Source: Tindallia sp. MSAO_Bac2 (GTDB taxonomy: Bacteria; Bacillota; Clostridia; Peptostreptococcales; Tindalliaceae). Taken from it: DNA of 55,456 nucleotides. The notes under the pieces were generated by a model. The model was not told where the DNA came from. It saw nothing but the letters and a program-made list of their open reading frames with translations, and did not search any database. Position numbers and translations under genes: made by a program. Each line of letters starts with the position of its first letter. Positions within the stretch are counted from its first letter, which is position 1. Of the stretch, positions 24,686-34,391 are shown one piece after another. The stretch covers positions 1 through 55,456 of the forward strand of contig QYZZ01000008.1 of NCBI GenBank assembly GCA_003838145.1, read 5' to 3'.

Positions 24686-24979
24686 CTATATCTCTTCCAG
24701 ACGTTTCAAAATGCGTTGATAACCATCGGCACCATACAGCAGACAGCGGTTCACCCGGCTAATAGTAGCAGTACTGGCTCCTGTCTGCTTTTCAATTTCC
24801 GTGTAAGTCTTTTTTTCCTTCAGCAGTTTCGCCACTGCCAATCTCTGGGAAATTGACTGAATTTCTTTTATTGTACAAATATCCTCAAAAAACCGATAAC
24901 ATTCTTCTTCTGTTTCTAATGCGAGTATTGCTTTAAACAGTTCGTCTACAAAGGGATCTTTTATTTTTGACTCATACAT
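24686..24979 (-). CDS. yerC: YerC/YecD family TrpR-like DNA-binding protein
   Basis: A 97-residue helical protein with the Trp-repressor superfamily helix-turn-helix: AVAKLLKEKKTYTEIEKQTGASTATISRVNRCL (quoted here as TYTEIEKQTGAS and TATISRVNR). It follows the YerC/YecD pattern, ending LYGADGYQRILKRL. The ATG at 24979 follows GAGGTGA by six bases; an in-frame GTG at 24982 is closer than usual. Its ligand and targets are unknown for most of the family. Nearness to aromatic genes is suggestive but not proof of a tryptophan role, since they are on separate transcripts. Confidence 0.88.
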   Translation of the reverse strand: MYESKIKDPFVDELFKAILALETEEECYRFFEDICTIKEIQSISQRLAVAKLLKEKKTYTEIEKQTGASTATISRVNRCLLYGADGYQRILKRLEEI

Positions 24980-25008
24980 CACAGGCTCACCTCTGTCTAT
25001 ACGGAAAT

Positions 25009-26931
25009 TTATTTTTTAATGCTAAAGATTCTTCCTGTTAATGGCGGCAGTTTTACGCGAACTTTTTCATCTGTAATGCTGTTTTTTTCATCAGTAATCA
25101 AATCATGCAAGGTTGCGGTTGCTGAACCTATTTCATTCATTTCTTCTGTAACAGATATTTCTTCAAAGGATATATTGAATACAACCAATACCGTATCACG
25201 GCCTTTCATTTTTCTTGAAAATCCATAATGATGCTCTCCAATTGTCCAGGCTTCCCAGTCACCTTTCCGAAGCACCTCATATTGATTTCGTATCCGTACC
25301 ACCGCTTTAGTCCACTCCAGAATTTCCTCGTCTTCATCTCCCCACGGAAAGGTCCTGCGGTTCAGCGGATCCGAGAAACCTTCAAGACCTGCTTCGTCAC
25401 CATAATATATAGAGGGTACTCCGGGAAATGTCATCTGGAAAAGACTGGCCATTTTATACCTCGCTACTGCCAGTTCTCTGTTTTTCTTCGGGAGTCGATA
25501 CTGCATTTTGTCGGTCTCTGTCAGAGAATCAGGATCCGGAGCTTCTCCCAGTCTTGTTAGAATCCTGGATCGATCGTGACTGCCAATCAGATTCATGCAA
25601 CTATAAAAGTGGGTTATAGGGTAATTTTCAAACAAACTCATAAGGGCTGCATGAGTTTCATAACCGTTGCTCTCAGCTAAAAAAAACTCCAGTAAAGCGG
25701 ATCTGAATGGATAATTCATCACCGAATCAAGTTCGTCTCCCAGTAAGTACTCTCTTTTTTCGCCATGACTCACTTTATTGGATGCATCTTCCCACACTTC
25801 ACCAATCAATACAGCGTTCTCGTTCTCTTCTTTGAGTGCTTTTTTCAGTTCTTTAATAAATTCCGAAGGAAGCTCGTCTGCTACATCCAAACGCCAGCCA
25901 CAGGCTCCTTGGCGCAACCAGTGACGAGTAACGCTGTCTTCACCTTCGTATATGAACTTTTTGAAAGAATGTTCCAGCTCGTTGGTATTTGGCATGGTAG
26001 CAATTCCCCACCAGCAGTCATAATCATTCGGGTGTTCAGTAAACCGATACCAGGGATAGTATGGCGAATTTTTCGACTGATAGGCACCCAAAGAGCTATA
26101 GTTACCTTCACGGTTGAAATAAACACTGTCACTGCCTGTATGACTGAATACACCATCCAGAATAATTTTCATTCCCCTTTGCTCCGCTTCACGACAAAGT
26201 TGTCGGAACAACGCTTCCGTCCCCAGCATCGGATCAATTTTCATGTAATCAGCGGTGTCATATCGATGGTTGCTAGCTGCTTCAAAAATAGGGTTTAAAT
26301 ATATAATGCTGACACCTAAATCCTGAAGGTAGTCCAGTTTTTCAATAATGCCCTCAAGATTCCCTCCGTAGAAATCCCATTTCATGATATTCCCCTTGGA
26401 AGGGTCTTTAATATACAGGGGGTCATCTGCCCATCTCCCATGCAGCACACTGTCTTTTTTTGCCCCACGAATATTTCCGCTTTTTAGCCCATTGAAAAAA
26501 CGATCCGGGAAAATCTGGTACATAATGCCATTCAGATACCACTCAGGGATATGGGATTGCCTGTAAATTGTGATCTGGTATGAAAAAGGAATTTCCCGGC
26601 TTAGTTCACCACAGCCACCTTGTCTTTTTTTATTGTTTCCATAAAAGTAAATCCCATCTGCGGTTTCGACAATGAAGTAATACCAGAGTAAGCAAGGCGT
26701 CGAATCACTTGTGAGTGTCGCATGATAAAAATCATCTCTGTCATCTTTGGGTTTCATTTCCAGCAAGGATTCGCCCTGATGATCCCGCCAGACCCGCAGG
26801 TAAACACTCCGGGCCAAGGGCAGCAGGTCTCCTGATAATCCTATTCTTATCTGCCGGGAACAGGGAACAGCCCCAAAGGGGCTGCGATATGCTTCTTGAT
26901 GTGAGTCATGGAATAAAATACTTTTAATCAT
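25009..26931 (-). CDS. GH13 alpha-amylase / neopullulanase-type enzyme
   Basis: A 640-residue glycoside hydrolase. An N-terminal starch-binding beta domain (about 1-125) is followed by the GH13 barrel. Conserved regions are DGVFSHTG, the nucleophile Asp in GWRLDVADEL, the acid/base Glu in LIGEVWED and the third Asp in IGSHDRSR, then a C-terminal beta domain. The N-terminal domain and motif spacing favour the neopullulanase/cyclomaltodextrinase group. No signal peptide is seen, so it probably acts on internal glycogen or imported dextrins. It is the last gene of the glycogen cluster, 33 bp after glgP. The start at 26931 follows AGGTG by five bases. Confidence 0.88.
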   Translation of the reverse strand: MIKSILFHDSHQEAYRSPFGAVPCSRQIRIGLSGDLLPLARSVYLRVWRDHQGESLLEMKPKDDRDDFYHATLTSDSTPCLLWYYFIVETADGIYFYGNNKKRQGGCGELSREIPFSYQITIYRQSHIPEWYLNGIMYQIFPDRFFNGLKSGNIRGAKKDSVLHGRWADDPLYIKDPSKGNIMKWDFYGGNLEGIIEKLDYLQDLGVSIIYLNPIFEAASNHRYDTADYMKIDPMLGTEALFRQLCREAEQRGMKIILDGVFSHTGSDSVYFNREGNYSSLGAYQSKNSPYYPWYRFTEHPNDYDCWWGIATMPNTNELEHSFKKFIYEGEDSVTRHWLRQGACGWRLDVADELPSEFIKELKKALKEENENAVLIGEVWEDASNKVSHGEKREYLLGDELDSVMNYPFRSALLEFFLAESNGYETHAALMSLFENYPITHFYSCMNLIGSHDRSRILTRLGEAPDPDSLTETDKMQYRLPKKNRELAVARYKMASLFQMTFPGVPSIYYGDEAGLEGFSDPLNRRTFPWGDEDEEILEWTKAVVRIRNQYEVLRKGDWEAWTIGEHHYGFSRKMKGRDTVLVVFNISFEEISVTEEMNEIGSATATLHDLITDEKNSITDEKVRVKLPPLTGRIFSIKK

Positions 26932-26964
26932 CCTTGCACCTGCTTTCACGATCTATTCTAAACC

Positions 26965-29436
26965 TCACTTTGGTTTTGCAACCGGTAAGTGCCACACTTG
27001 GTCATTGTAGTCTTTAATGGTCCGGTCACTGGAAAACGCTCCTGCTGCCGCTATATTCAGAATAGCTTTTTCCCACCATATTTCCGGTTTTTTATACTCC
27101 AGACCCAATCTGGTGTGAGCATTGCAGTATGGTTCGAAGTCTTTGAGAAGGAAGTATTGATCTGCCATTCCATAGTTTCCATAAAGCAGCCCTTCGTAGA
27201 GGCCTCTGAACATATCAGGATGTTCCGGCTGTAAAAATCCGTTGACAAACTGGTCAAGAACCTGTTTCAGATCCGGATTTGTTTCATATATTTCATAAGG
27301 GTTATAGTGGCCATTCTTATAGTAGTGCGAAACTTCTTCTGCCGTCAGTCCAAATATATACATGTTTTCATTGCCAACAGCATCCTTCATTTCAACATTT
27401 GCTCCATCTAAAGTGCCAATAGTCAATGCACCATTAAGCATAAACTTCATATTACCAGTTCCGGAAGCTTCCTTTCCGGCAGTAGAAATCTGTTCACTGA
27501 CATCAGAAGCCGGGATAATTCGTTCTGCCAGCGAAACCCGATAATTTTCCATAAATACAACTTTTATTTTATCCTGAACCCGCGGGTCATTGTTAACCTT
27601 TTTCGCCAGGGTATGAATCAGTTTAATAATAGTTTTGGCGTTATAATATCCGGGAGCCGCCTTGGCCCCAAATATAAAGGTGCGCGGGTGCATTGGAAAA
27701 TCAGGATTTTCAAGTATTTTGTTGTACAGATACATTATGTGCATCGCATTCATTAGCTGTCTTTTATACTCGTGAAGCCGCTTAACCTGAACATCAAAGA
27801 TCGACTCCGGATTTATCTGTATCCGGTACTTACTTTCAATATGCTCGGCCAGATTTTTTTTGTTCTTTAATCTGATTTCAGCCAGTGCCTGCTGAACTTT
27901 TTTATCTCCGGCATATTTATTCAGTTTTTCCAACTGCTGCGGTTCTTTCATCCAACCATCACCAATATGATCTGTTATTAACTCGGCCAGTCGAGGATTT
28001 GCTTTTGCCAGGAATCGTCGATGAGTAACACCATTGGTAATAGCTTTGAATTTTCGAGGTTCCATCTGATAAAAATCCCGAAAAACTTCTTCTTTTAAAA
28101 TATCCGTATGCAACTTAGCCACACCATTTACGGAATACGATCCAACAATTGCCAGTTTTGCCATATGAATTTCCCCATGAGAAATAATTGCCATTCGAGC
28201 TATTTTATCCCATTCACCAGGGGATTCTTCCCATAAGTTCTTGCAAAACTGTTCGTTGATCTCGTGTACGATTTCATAAATTCTGGGCAGCAAGGATTTA
28301 AACAATTCTTCCGGCCATCTTTCCAGGGCTTCTTCCAGGATCGTATGATTGGTGTAGGCAAAGGTTTGACGGGTAATGCGCCAGGCATCTTCCCAGTCAA
28401 GACCTTCCTTATCCATGAGAATCCGCATTAGTTCCGGTATTCCAAGAGCCGGATGTGTATCATTAATGTGAATCGCCACTTTTTTGTGGAAGTCAAATAT
28501 GTTGTTTCCGGCATCTTTGAACTTGCGATAAATACTTTGAATGGATGCAGACACAAAGAAGTATTGCTGCTTCAGGCGAAGAGACTTGCCTTCCGGGTGG
28601 TTGTCTTCCGGATATAGAACTTTCGTGATCGCTTCAGCCAGTTCCTTTTCTGCCACTGAATCAACATAGCGTCCCTGGCCAAAAAGGCCCATGTCCATGG
28701 GTTTAAGCGCTCTTACACCCCAAAGTCTTAATGTGTTCACCACTTCGGAGTCATAGCCGACAACGGGAATGTCATAAGGAATTGCCTTCACACACTGAGC
28801 ATCCCGCAACGAAACATATTCTTTGCCTTTTTTAATGACTCTTTCTACCTTTCCACCAAAGCAAATTATTTCCGGTTCATCGGGTTTCGCAACTTCCCAG
28901 ACATTCCCATCCTCCAGCCACGGATCGGGAATCTCTACCTGGTACCCGTCCACAATTTTCTGTTTAAACAAGCCATATTCATAGCGGATACCATTGCCGT
29001 GTCCAGCCAGCCCCAGAGTTGCCAGCGAGTCAAGAAAGCAAGCCGCAAGTCTTCCCAGGCCTCCATTACCCAGTCCGGCATCCGGTTCACTGTTTCTTAC
29101 TTTGTCCAAATCGATATTTAATTCTTTGCAGACCTGTGCTACTGTATCGTCAAGTCCCAGGTTCATCAAATTGTTTCCAAACAGACGGCCCATAAGAAAT
29201 TCCATGGACAGATAGTACATTTGACGCTCGTTCGACTCATACTCCATTTCTTTGGAATATGCCCATTTCTCCATTACCCGATCCCTCAGAATCATTGCCA
29301 TTGTTTTGTAAATCTGAGCATCAGTGGCGGTTTTCATTGTTCTTCCAAAGAGTCGCTGCAGCTTGATTTCAACATCTTCCCGCATTCGTTTAACAATTTG
29401 TTCCCGGGTTAGTCCCTTCGAATTTTTCGGTTTCAT
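26965..29436 (-). CDS. glgP: Glycogen phosphorylase
   Basis: An 823-residue enzyme releasing glucose-1-phosphate from glycogen ends. The full-length family fold is present, with GNGGLGRLAACFLDSLATL near residue 125, HINDTHPAL near 325 and the pyridoxal-phosphate lysine in GTGNMKFMLNGALTIGTLDG near 660. It lies 17 bp after glgA. Pairing synthase and phosphorylase in one transcript suggests turnover is set by allostery rather than separate transcription. Confidence 0.96.
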   Translation of the reverse strand: MKPKNSKGLTREQIVKRMREDVEIKLQRLFGRTMKTATDAQIYKTMAMILRDRVMEKWAYSKEMEYESNERQMYYLSMEFLMGRLFGNNLMNLGLDDTVAQVCKELNIDLDKVRNSEPDAGLGNGGLGRLAACFLDSLATLGLAGHGNGIRYEYGLFKQKIVDGYQVEIPDPWLEDGNVWEVAKPDEPEIICFGGKVERVIKKGKEYVSLRDAQCVKAIPYDIPVVGYDSEVVNTLRLWGVRALKPMDMGLFGQGRYVDSVAEKELAEAITKVLYPEDNHPEGKSLRLKQQYFFVSASIQSIYRKFKDAGNNIFDFHKKVAIHINDTHPALGIPELMRILMDKEGLDWEDAWRITRQTFAYTNHTILEEALERWPEELFKSLLPRIYEIVHEINEQFCKNLWEESPGEWDKIARMAIISHGEIHMAKLAIVGSYSVNGVAKLHTDILKEEVFRDFYQMEPRKFKAITNGVTHRRFLAKANPRLAELITDHIGDGWMKEPQQLEKLNKYAGDKKVQQALAEIRLKNKKNLAEHIESKYRIQINPESIFDVQVKRLHEYKRQLMNAMHIMYLYNKILENPDFPMHPRTFIFGAKAAPGYYNAKTIIKLIHTLAKKVNNDPRVQDKIKVVFMENYRVSLAERIIPASDVSEQISTAGKEASGTGNMKFMLNGALTIGTLDGANVEMKDAVGNENMYIFGLTAEEVSHYYKNGHYNPYEIYETNPDLKQVLDQFVNGFLQPEHPDMFRGLYEGLLYGNYGMADQYFLLKDFEPYCNAHTRLGLEYKKPEIWWEKAILNIAAAGAFSSDRTIKDYNDQVWHLPVAKPK

Positions 29437-29453
29437 TAATTCTTCTCGCTCCT

Positions 29454-30896
29454 TTACCTTCCGCTAGAAGCCTGAAGGTTCTCATATATTTCCTTATAAC
29501 GCCGGGCTGAATTTTTCCAGCTGTTATCCTGCTGCATAGCCTTTTCCATTAGATGATTCCATTCCTGAGGGTGCTGATAGAGTTCCAGTGCTTCTTTAAT
29601 GGTAAACAGCATATCATGTGCATTGTAATCAGTAAAGGTAAATCCGCATCCCTGTCCGGAAGCATCCAGATAATGGGTTACTGTATCCTTTAGCCCACCG
29701 GTTTCCCTTACTATGGGTAAGCTCCCATACCTGAGTGCGATCAACTGCCCCAGTCCACACGGTTCAAACTGAGATGGCATTAAGAAAAGGTCGGAGGCAG
29801 CATACAGCTGTCGGGCCAGTCTGTTGTCAAACTTCAGCTGAACCGAGCACTTATCAGGATATCGCTGCCCTATCTCCCGAAGTTGCTCCTCGTAAATATG
29901 CTCTCCCGTTCCAATGACAGCAAACTGTAAATCCAACTCCAAAAGCTCAGACAGGACATGCATTAGCAGGTCTATCCCTTTTTGAGGCACCAGTCTGGTT
30001 ATCATGGCTATCAACGGCACATTCCTTACCGGAAGTCCCAGTTCTTTTTGCAGCCATGCTTTGTTTTTACCTTTTCCCTCAAAGTTCTGACTATCATAGG
30101 AGTATTGAATCAGCGGATCAGTGGACGGGTTGTATTCTTCGTAGTCCAAACCATTAATAACACCTATCAATTTGTGCGACTGACTCCGAAGTAGTTCGTC
30201 CATTTTTTCACCAAAGTAGGGTGTCTGTATTTCCTTTGCATAGGTTGGACTGACCGTGGTAACCAGGTCTGAATAGTTGATTCCACCTTTCAAAAAACTG
30301 ATATCTCCGTGAAACTCCAAACCATTTACTGTAAAGTGTTCTTCCCCAAGATTAAGAAGATCCGTCATCACGCTTTTGGGAAATCTGCCCTGGTATTTCA
30401 GGTTATGGATCGTGAAAATTGTTTTGATATGCTGATATTCAGGCTTTTGTCTGAAGAAGGCTTCGAGTAACGGAGGCACCATTCCAGCCTGCCAGTCATG
30501 ACAATGAATGATGTCTGGATAAAAATCGATAAAAGGCATCATTTCCAGAACCGCCCGGTTAAAGAAGGAAAAGCGCTCCCCGTCATCCGGATATCCATAG
30601 TATCCCGGTCGGTTAAAATGATATTTGTTATCAAGAAAGTAGATCGGAACACCCTGGTAGGTTGTATACTCCAATCCACAAAACTGATTGCGCCAGCCTA
30701 CAGGAACATAAATGCTCTCCTGCCACTTTATTTCATCTTCCAGTTCTTCCGGCATTTCCTGATATTTAGGCAGTACAACCCGGACATCGATATTTTCTCT
30801 TTTGAGCAATTTCGGAAGTGATCCGATAACATCACCCAGGCCGCCAGTTTTAATAAAAGGCGCCGCCTCCGAAGCCACCATAAGTACTTTTAACAT
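29454..30896 (-). CDS. glgA: Glycogen synthase (ADP-glucose type)
   Basis: A 480-residue GT5 glycosyltransferase that extends alpha-1,4-glucan from ADP-glucose. The N-terminal ADP-glucose loop is KTGGLGDVIGSLP; HCHDWQAGMVP and the C-terminal SQFEPCGLGQL motifs are intact. It follows glgD by 28 bp. Length and motifs are normal for bacterial GlgA. Confidence 0.96.
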   Translation of the reverse strand: MLKVLMVASEAAPFIKTGGLGDVIGSLPKLLKRENIDVRVVLPKYQEMPEELEDEIKWQESIYVPVGWRNQFCGLEYTTYQGVPIYFLDNKYHFNRPGYYGYPDDGERFSFFNRAVLEMMPFIDFYPDIIHCHDWQAGMVPPLLEAFFRQKPEYQHIKTIFTIHNLKYQGRFPKSVMTDLLNLGEEHFTVNGLEFHGDISFLKGGINYSDLVTTVSPTYAKEIQTPYFGEKMDELLRSQSHKLIGVINGLDYEEYNPSTDPLIQYSYDSQNFEGKGKNKAWLQKELGLPVRNVPLIAMITRLVPQKGIDLLMHVLSELLELDLQFAVIGTGEHIYEEQLREIGQRYPDKCSVQLKFDNRLARQLYAASDLFLMPSQFEPCGLGQLIALRYGSLPIVRETGGLKDTVTHYLDASGQGCGFTFTDYNAHDMLFTIKEALELYQHPQEWNHLMEKAMQQDNSWKNSARRYKEIYENLQASSGR

Positions 30897-30924
30897 TATT
30901 CAGCACCCTTTCGTCCTTCTGATA

Positions 30925-32043
30925 TTAGATAACCGCCTGTTTTTCAACTACCATGGGATACTCTGTATCACCAATTATCTGCTTGCCGGAGGTGATTACC
31001 ACGTCTTTGTCAATGATTGCATTTTCAACCACTGCACCTTCATGAATCTGACCTTTTTGCATCACAATACTGTTGCGGACAGTAGCTCCGGCATGAACAA
31101 CCACTCCACGGCTCAGGATGCTGTTTTCCACTATGCCTGCAACATGACAGCCGTTGGCCAGCAAGGAATTATTCACCTTGGCACTTTCCTGATATTTAGC
31201 CGGCGGCTCATCCTTTACTTTTGTACTGATGGTTCCATGACTCAGAAATACATCCTTCCAAACTTCCGGTTTTAAAAGATCCATACTGTGGGCATAATAC
31301 GTTCTGATGGAGTCAATCTTTGCAGCATATCCTTTATGCTCATAAGCAAATATTTTATATCGATGCAGGTTTTTAATTAGTCCATCTTTGGTAAAGTCAC
31401 GATATCCTCTCGCAATACAGTCGTCAATTAATTGCATAAACAAGCTTTTTTTCATAAAGGCAATTTCCAACGCTGCAGCCGGGCTCAGCATTTTATCCCG
31501 GGCATCAGCCATATCATGTACCCGCTCATTGTTATCCAGCAGCAGTGATAAAATTCGGTAGTTAGTTTTTTCACTTTCGGAAAGATTTTTATAAACCATG
31601 ACCACGTCTGCTTTTTTCTGATGATAAAATGCTTCAATTTCCCGATAATCCATATTGTAAATAATATTACTGTTACTGATAAGAATATATTCCTGACGAC
31701 TTCTGTTCAAATAGTCCATATGGTTATAATAGTGATCCACATCCCCCAGGTTACCGGTAAACTGGTCATATCGAAAAATTGGTGGCAAGATGAATAATCC
31801 ATCCCGTTTGCTCAGTAAGTCCCATTCTTTTCCGGAATCAACATGATCCAGTAAAGATCTGTTATAGCTTTGCGTCAAGATGCCAATATTTTTAATGCCG
31901 GAATTTGCCATGTTGGATAGCACAAAGTCTATAATACGATAGCGCCCGCCAAAAGGAACGGCAGCAGTGGATCTGGCTCTTGTCAGATCTTTCAGCTTTT
32001 GCTTTATATCTGTATCGTTAATGATACCAACAACGTTTTTCAT
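30925..32043 (-). CDS. glgD: GlgD, regulatory partner of ADP-glucose pyrophosphorylase
   Basis: A 372-residue homologue of GlgC that lacks the GGxGTRL nucleotide motif: its N-terminus reads [20 protein letters not shown], then keeps [10 protein letters not shown]. Firmicute GlgD proteins are non-catalytic or weakly catalytic and tune GlgC. The C-terminal left-handed beta-helix region ([13 protein letters not shown]) is present. Its start overlaps the glgC stop as ATGA, giving tight coupling and a likely heterotetramer. Confidence 0.93.
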   Translation of the reverse strand: MKNVVGIINDTDIKQKLKDLTRARSTAAVPFGGRYRIIDFVLSNMANSGIKNIGILTQSYNRSLLDHVDSGKEWDLLSKRDGLFILPPIFRYDQFTGNLGDVDHYYNHMDYLNRSRQEYILISNSNIIYNMDYREIEAFYHQKKADVVMVYKNLSESEKTNYRILSLLLDNNERVHDMADARDKMLSPAAALEIAFMKKSLFMQLIDDCIARGYRDFTKDGLIKNLHRYKIFAYEHKGYAAKIDSIRTYYAHSMDLLKPEVWKDVFLSHGTISTKVKDEPPAKYQESAKVNNSLLANGCHVAGIVENSILSRGVVVHAGATVRNSIVMQKGQIHEGAVVENAIIDKDVVITSGKQIIGDTEYPMVVEKQAVI

Positions 32044-33278
32044 CTTTCCACCTCCTTATGCTCCACTCCATTGGGACAGCATCCAAACTCATGGCAGTTG
32101 TCAATGTTAATTTCCACGCCAGCCGGTATATTTTTTCCTTTGCTGGCCACCACATTTTCTCCCAATACGGTGATTCCTTCCTGCCCTACTCCCGGTTGTC
32201 CGATCTGACAGTGATCCTCTATAGTACACTCCTCTCCAATAATACTACGTTCGATGATCACGTTATCACCAATGGTCACGTCCGACATGATAACCGAATC
32301 TTTAATCACGCTTCCCTCACCAACAACAACTCCCGGAAATAATACAGACTTCTCGATGGCTCCGTGAACCTGACAGCCTTCATTGACCAGAGATTTTTTC
32401 ACGGATGCTTCTTTACCAATATACTGAACCGGCTGGTTTGGGTTGACCGAATAAATTTTCCAGTCTTTTTCATAAAGATTAAGCTCCGGACTGTCATCCA
32501 GCAAGTCCATATTAGCCTGCCAAAGACTTTCTATTGTTCCTACATCTTTCCAGTAATGTTCAAAAGGGTATGCGTATACTTTTTGTTTTTCTTCCAACAT
32601 CTTGGGAATTACATTTTTTCCAAAGTCATGATCCGAGTTTGAATCCAGGTCGTCTTCTATCAAAGCATTCCGCAGTTTTTTCCACTCAAAAACATAGACA
32701 CCCATGGACGCCAGATTATTCTTTGCTTTCTTTGGTTTTTCTTCAAACTCAACAATCTTATTATCCGCTTCCGTGTTCATAATTCCAAAACGATGCGTTT
32801 CTTCCCATGGTACTTCAATAACAGCAATGGTGACATCTGCATCCTTTTCTTTGTGAAAATCAATCATTTTTGAATAATCCATTTTATAAATATGGTCACC
32901 TGATAAAATCAATACGTACTCCGGATTGTACTGATCAACAAATTCTATATTCTGATATACTGCATTTGCTGTCCCGAGATACCAGTGGCCACCATCATGA
33001 CGAACATAAGGCGGCAAAACAGTGACGCCTCCATGTTTTTTGTCCAGGTCCCAGTGACTCCCAATGCCGATGTACGAATTTAAAATCAAAGGTTGATATT
33101 GTGTCAGCACTCCAACAGTGTATATTCCTGAGTTAGAACAGTTACTTAACGGAAAGTCGATAATACGGTATTTACCCCCAAAAGGCACAGCAGGCTTTGC
33201 CAGCTTTCTCGTCAGAATACCGAGTCTTGTTCCCTGACCGCCTGCAAGCAGCATGGCAATTACCTCACGTTTTTTCAT
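32040..33278 (-). CDS. glgC: Glucose-1-phosphate adenylyltransferase
   Basis: A 412-residue enzyme that makes ADP-glucose. The nucleotide loop [29 protein letters not shown], the sugar-phosphate site GTANAVYQN and [10 protein letters not shown] are intact, with a beta-helix C-terminal domain. The ATG at 33278 follows GGGGGA by six bases; a GTG two codons upstream is an unlikely start. It is the first gene of the glgC-glgD-glgA-glgP-amylase transcript. No clear promoter stood out in the 140 bp upstream. Confidence 0.96.
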   Translation of the reverse strand: MKKREVIAMLLAGGQGTRLGILTRKLAKPAVPFGGKYRIIDFPLSNCSNSGIYTVGVLTQYQPLILNSYIGIGSHWDLDKKHGGVTVLPPYVRHDGGHWYLGTANAVYQNIEFVDQYNPEYVLILSGDHIYKMDYSKMIDFHKEKDADVTIAVIEVPWEETHRFGIMNTEADNKIVEFEEKPKKAKNNLASMGVYVFEWKKLRNALIEDDLDSNSDHDFGKNVIPKMLEEKQKVYAYPFEHYWKDVGTIESLWQANMDLLDDSPELNLYEKDWKIYSVNPNQPVQYIGKEASVKKSLVNEGCQVHGAIEKSVLFPGVVVGEGSVIKDSVIMSDVTIGDNVIIERSIIGEECTIEDHCQIGQPGVGQEGITVLGENVVASKGKNIPAGVEINIDNCHEFGCCPNGVEHKEVER

Positions 33279-33371
33279 TTTCACTCCCCCTTTATAAAAC
33301 TTCAGCTAAGAATTACCTACCCATTTTCCGATGATTATCACGATGTATTGGGAATATGCTGCAACCATAAT

Positions 33372-33408
33372 GCAAAAAAGAGAAGGATTCACCTTCTCTT
33401 TTTTGCCT
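33372..33408. terminator. Strong bidirectional terminator between thrB and glgC
   Basis: A perfect 15-bp stem (33372-33386 with 33392-33406) has a 5-base loop and a T6 run inside the 3' arm. On the minus strand it ends the ACT-hom-thrB operon just before the glg operon begins. Confidence 0.92.
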
Positions 33409-33427
33409 ATTCAATATCATTATTACA

Positions 33428-34336
33428 TTATATGATGGCAGCTCCTTCGTTATCGCCTTTTAGCGTCAGAACATCCCACTCTGTTCCCCATCTTTCTGTA
33501 GTTTCTTCCAAAAGGTTTAAAAAAGTTTCCTTTCCACTGTCATGTTCTTGCCAGGTAATATAAGCCAGTGTCGGTCCAGCACCACTCAGGTATAATTGCC
33601 GTATTTTCCTGTCTTTTGCTTCAGAAAAAATGAAGTCCAGTTCCGGCAGTAATTTGCTTCTGTAGGGTTGGTGCAGGTAGTCCTGAAGTGCATTACTCAG
33701 AACACCGAAGTTTTCCGTAAGCAAAGCAGCTACCAATAATGATGCATTTCCCAGGTTTTTCACCGCATGTTCGAAGGGCACCTGCTGAGGCAGCGCCTGC
33801 CTTGCTTTCTTCGTGCTTAAACTGACATTAGGTACTGCAATAGTCCATTCCAGTTGCTCCGGTGCCGGGAACTGTACATAGGGTGTTGTTGCATTATCGC
33901 CTTTTGATGATACCACAACACCTCCCAGAAGTGCAGGGGTTACATTATCCGGATGGCCCTCAACTTCAACGGAGAGATCAAGTGTTTTTTTCTGGCTGAG
34001 AGGTTTTCCAAGCAATTCATTTGCAGCTACTATTCCTCCAACAATACATGCAGCACTGCTTCCAAGGCCTCTGGAAACAGGAATTTCATTAAATACTTTT
34101 ATATGAAGTCCCGGCGTCTTTTCCCCTGTTTCTTCATAAACTCTTTTCATGCTTTGATAAACCAGATGGGTCTCATCCACAGGCAGCATATCACTGTCTT
34201 TTCCCAGGTTTTCGATTACCAGTCCCTCATCTGTTTTTTCTACTTCTATCCGATTGTATAACCCAAGGGCTACGCCAAGACAATCAAATCCAGGTCCCAT
34301 GTTTGCCGAGGTTGCCGGCACACTGACCCGAATCAT
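33428..34336 (-). CDS. thrB: Homoserine kinase
   Basis: A 302-residue GHMP kinase making O-phosphohomoserine. It shows the N-terminal VPATSANMGPGFDCLGVALG, the ATP loop PVSRGLGSSAACIVGG and the C-terminal GAGPTLAYI motif. It lies 55 bp after hom. Threonine synthase (thrC), the next step, is not in the window. Confidence 0.95.
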   Translation of the reverse strand: MIRVSVPATSANMGPGFDCLGVALGLYNRIEVEKTDEGLVIENLGKDSDMLPVDETHLVYQSMKRVYEETGEKTPGLHIKVFNEIPVSRGLGSSAACIVGGIVAANELLGKPLSQKKTLDLSVEVEGHPDNVTPALLGGVVVSSKGDNATTPYVQFPAPEQLEWTIAVPNVSLSTKKARQALPQQVPFEHAVKNLGNASLLVAALLTENFGVLSNALQDYLHQPYRSKLLPELDFIFSEAKDRKIRQLYLSGAGPTLAYITWQEHDSGKETFLNLLEETTERWGTEWDVLTLKGDNEGAAII

Positions 34337-34391
34337 AGCAGTTCTTCCTTTACACTACGAATCACGTTCTTCATTAAATACACGCTCCCAT

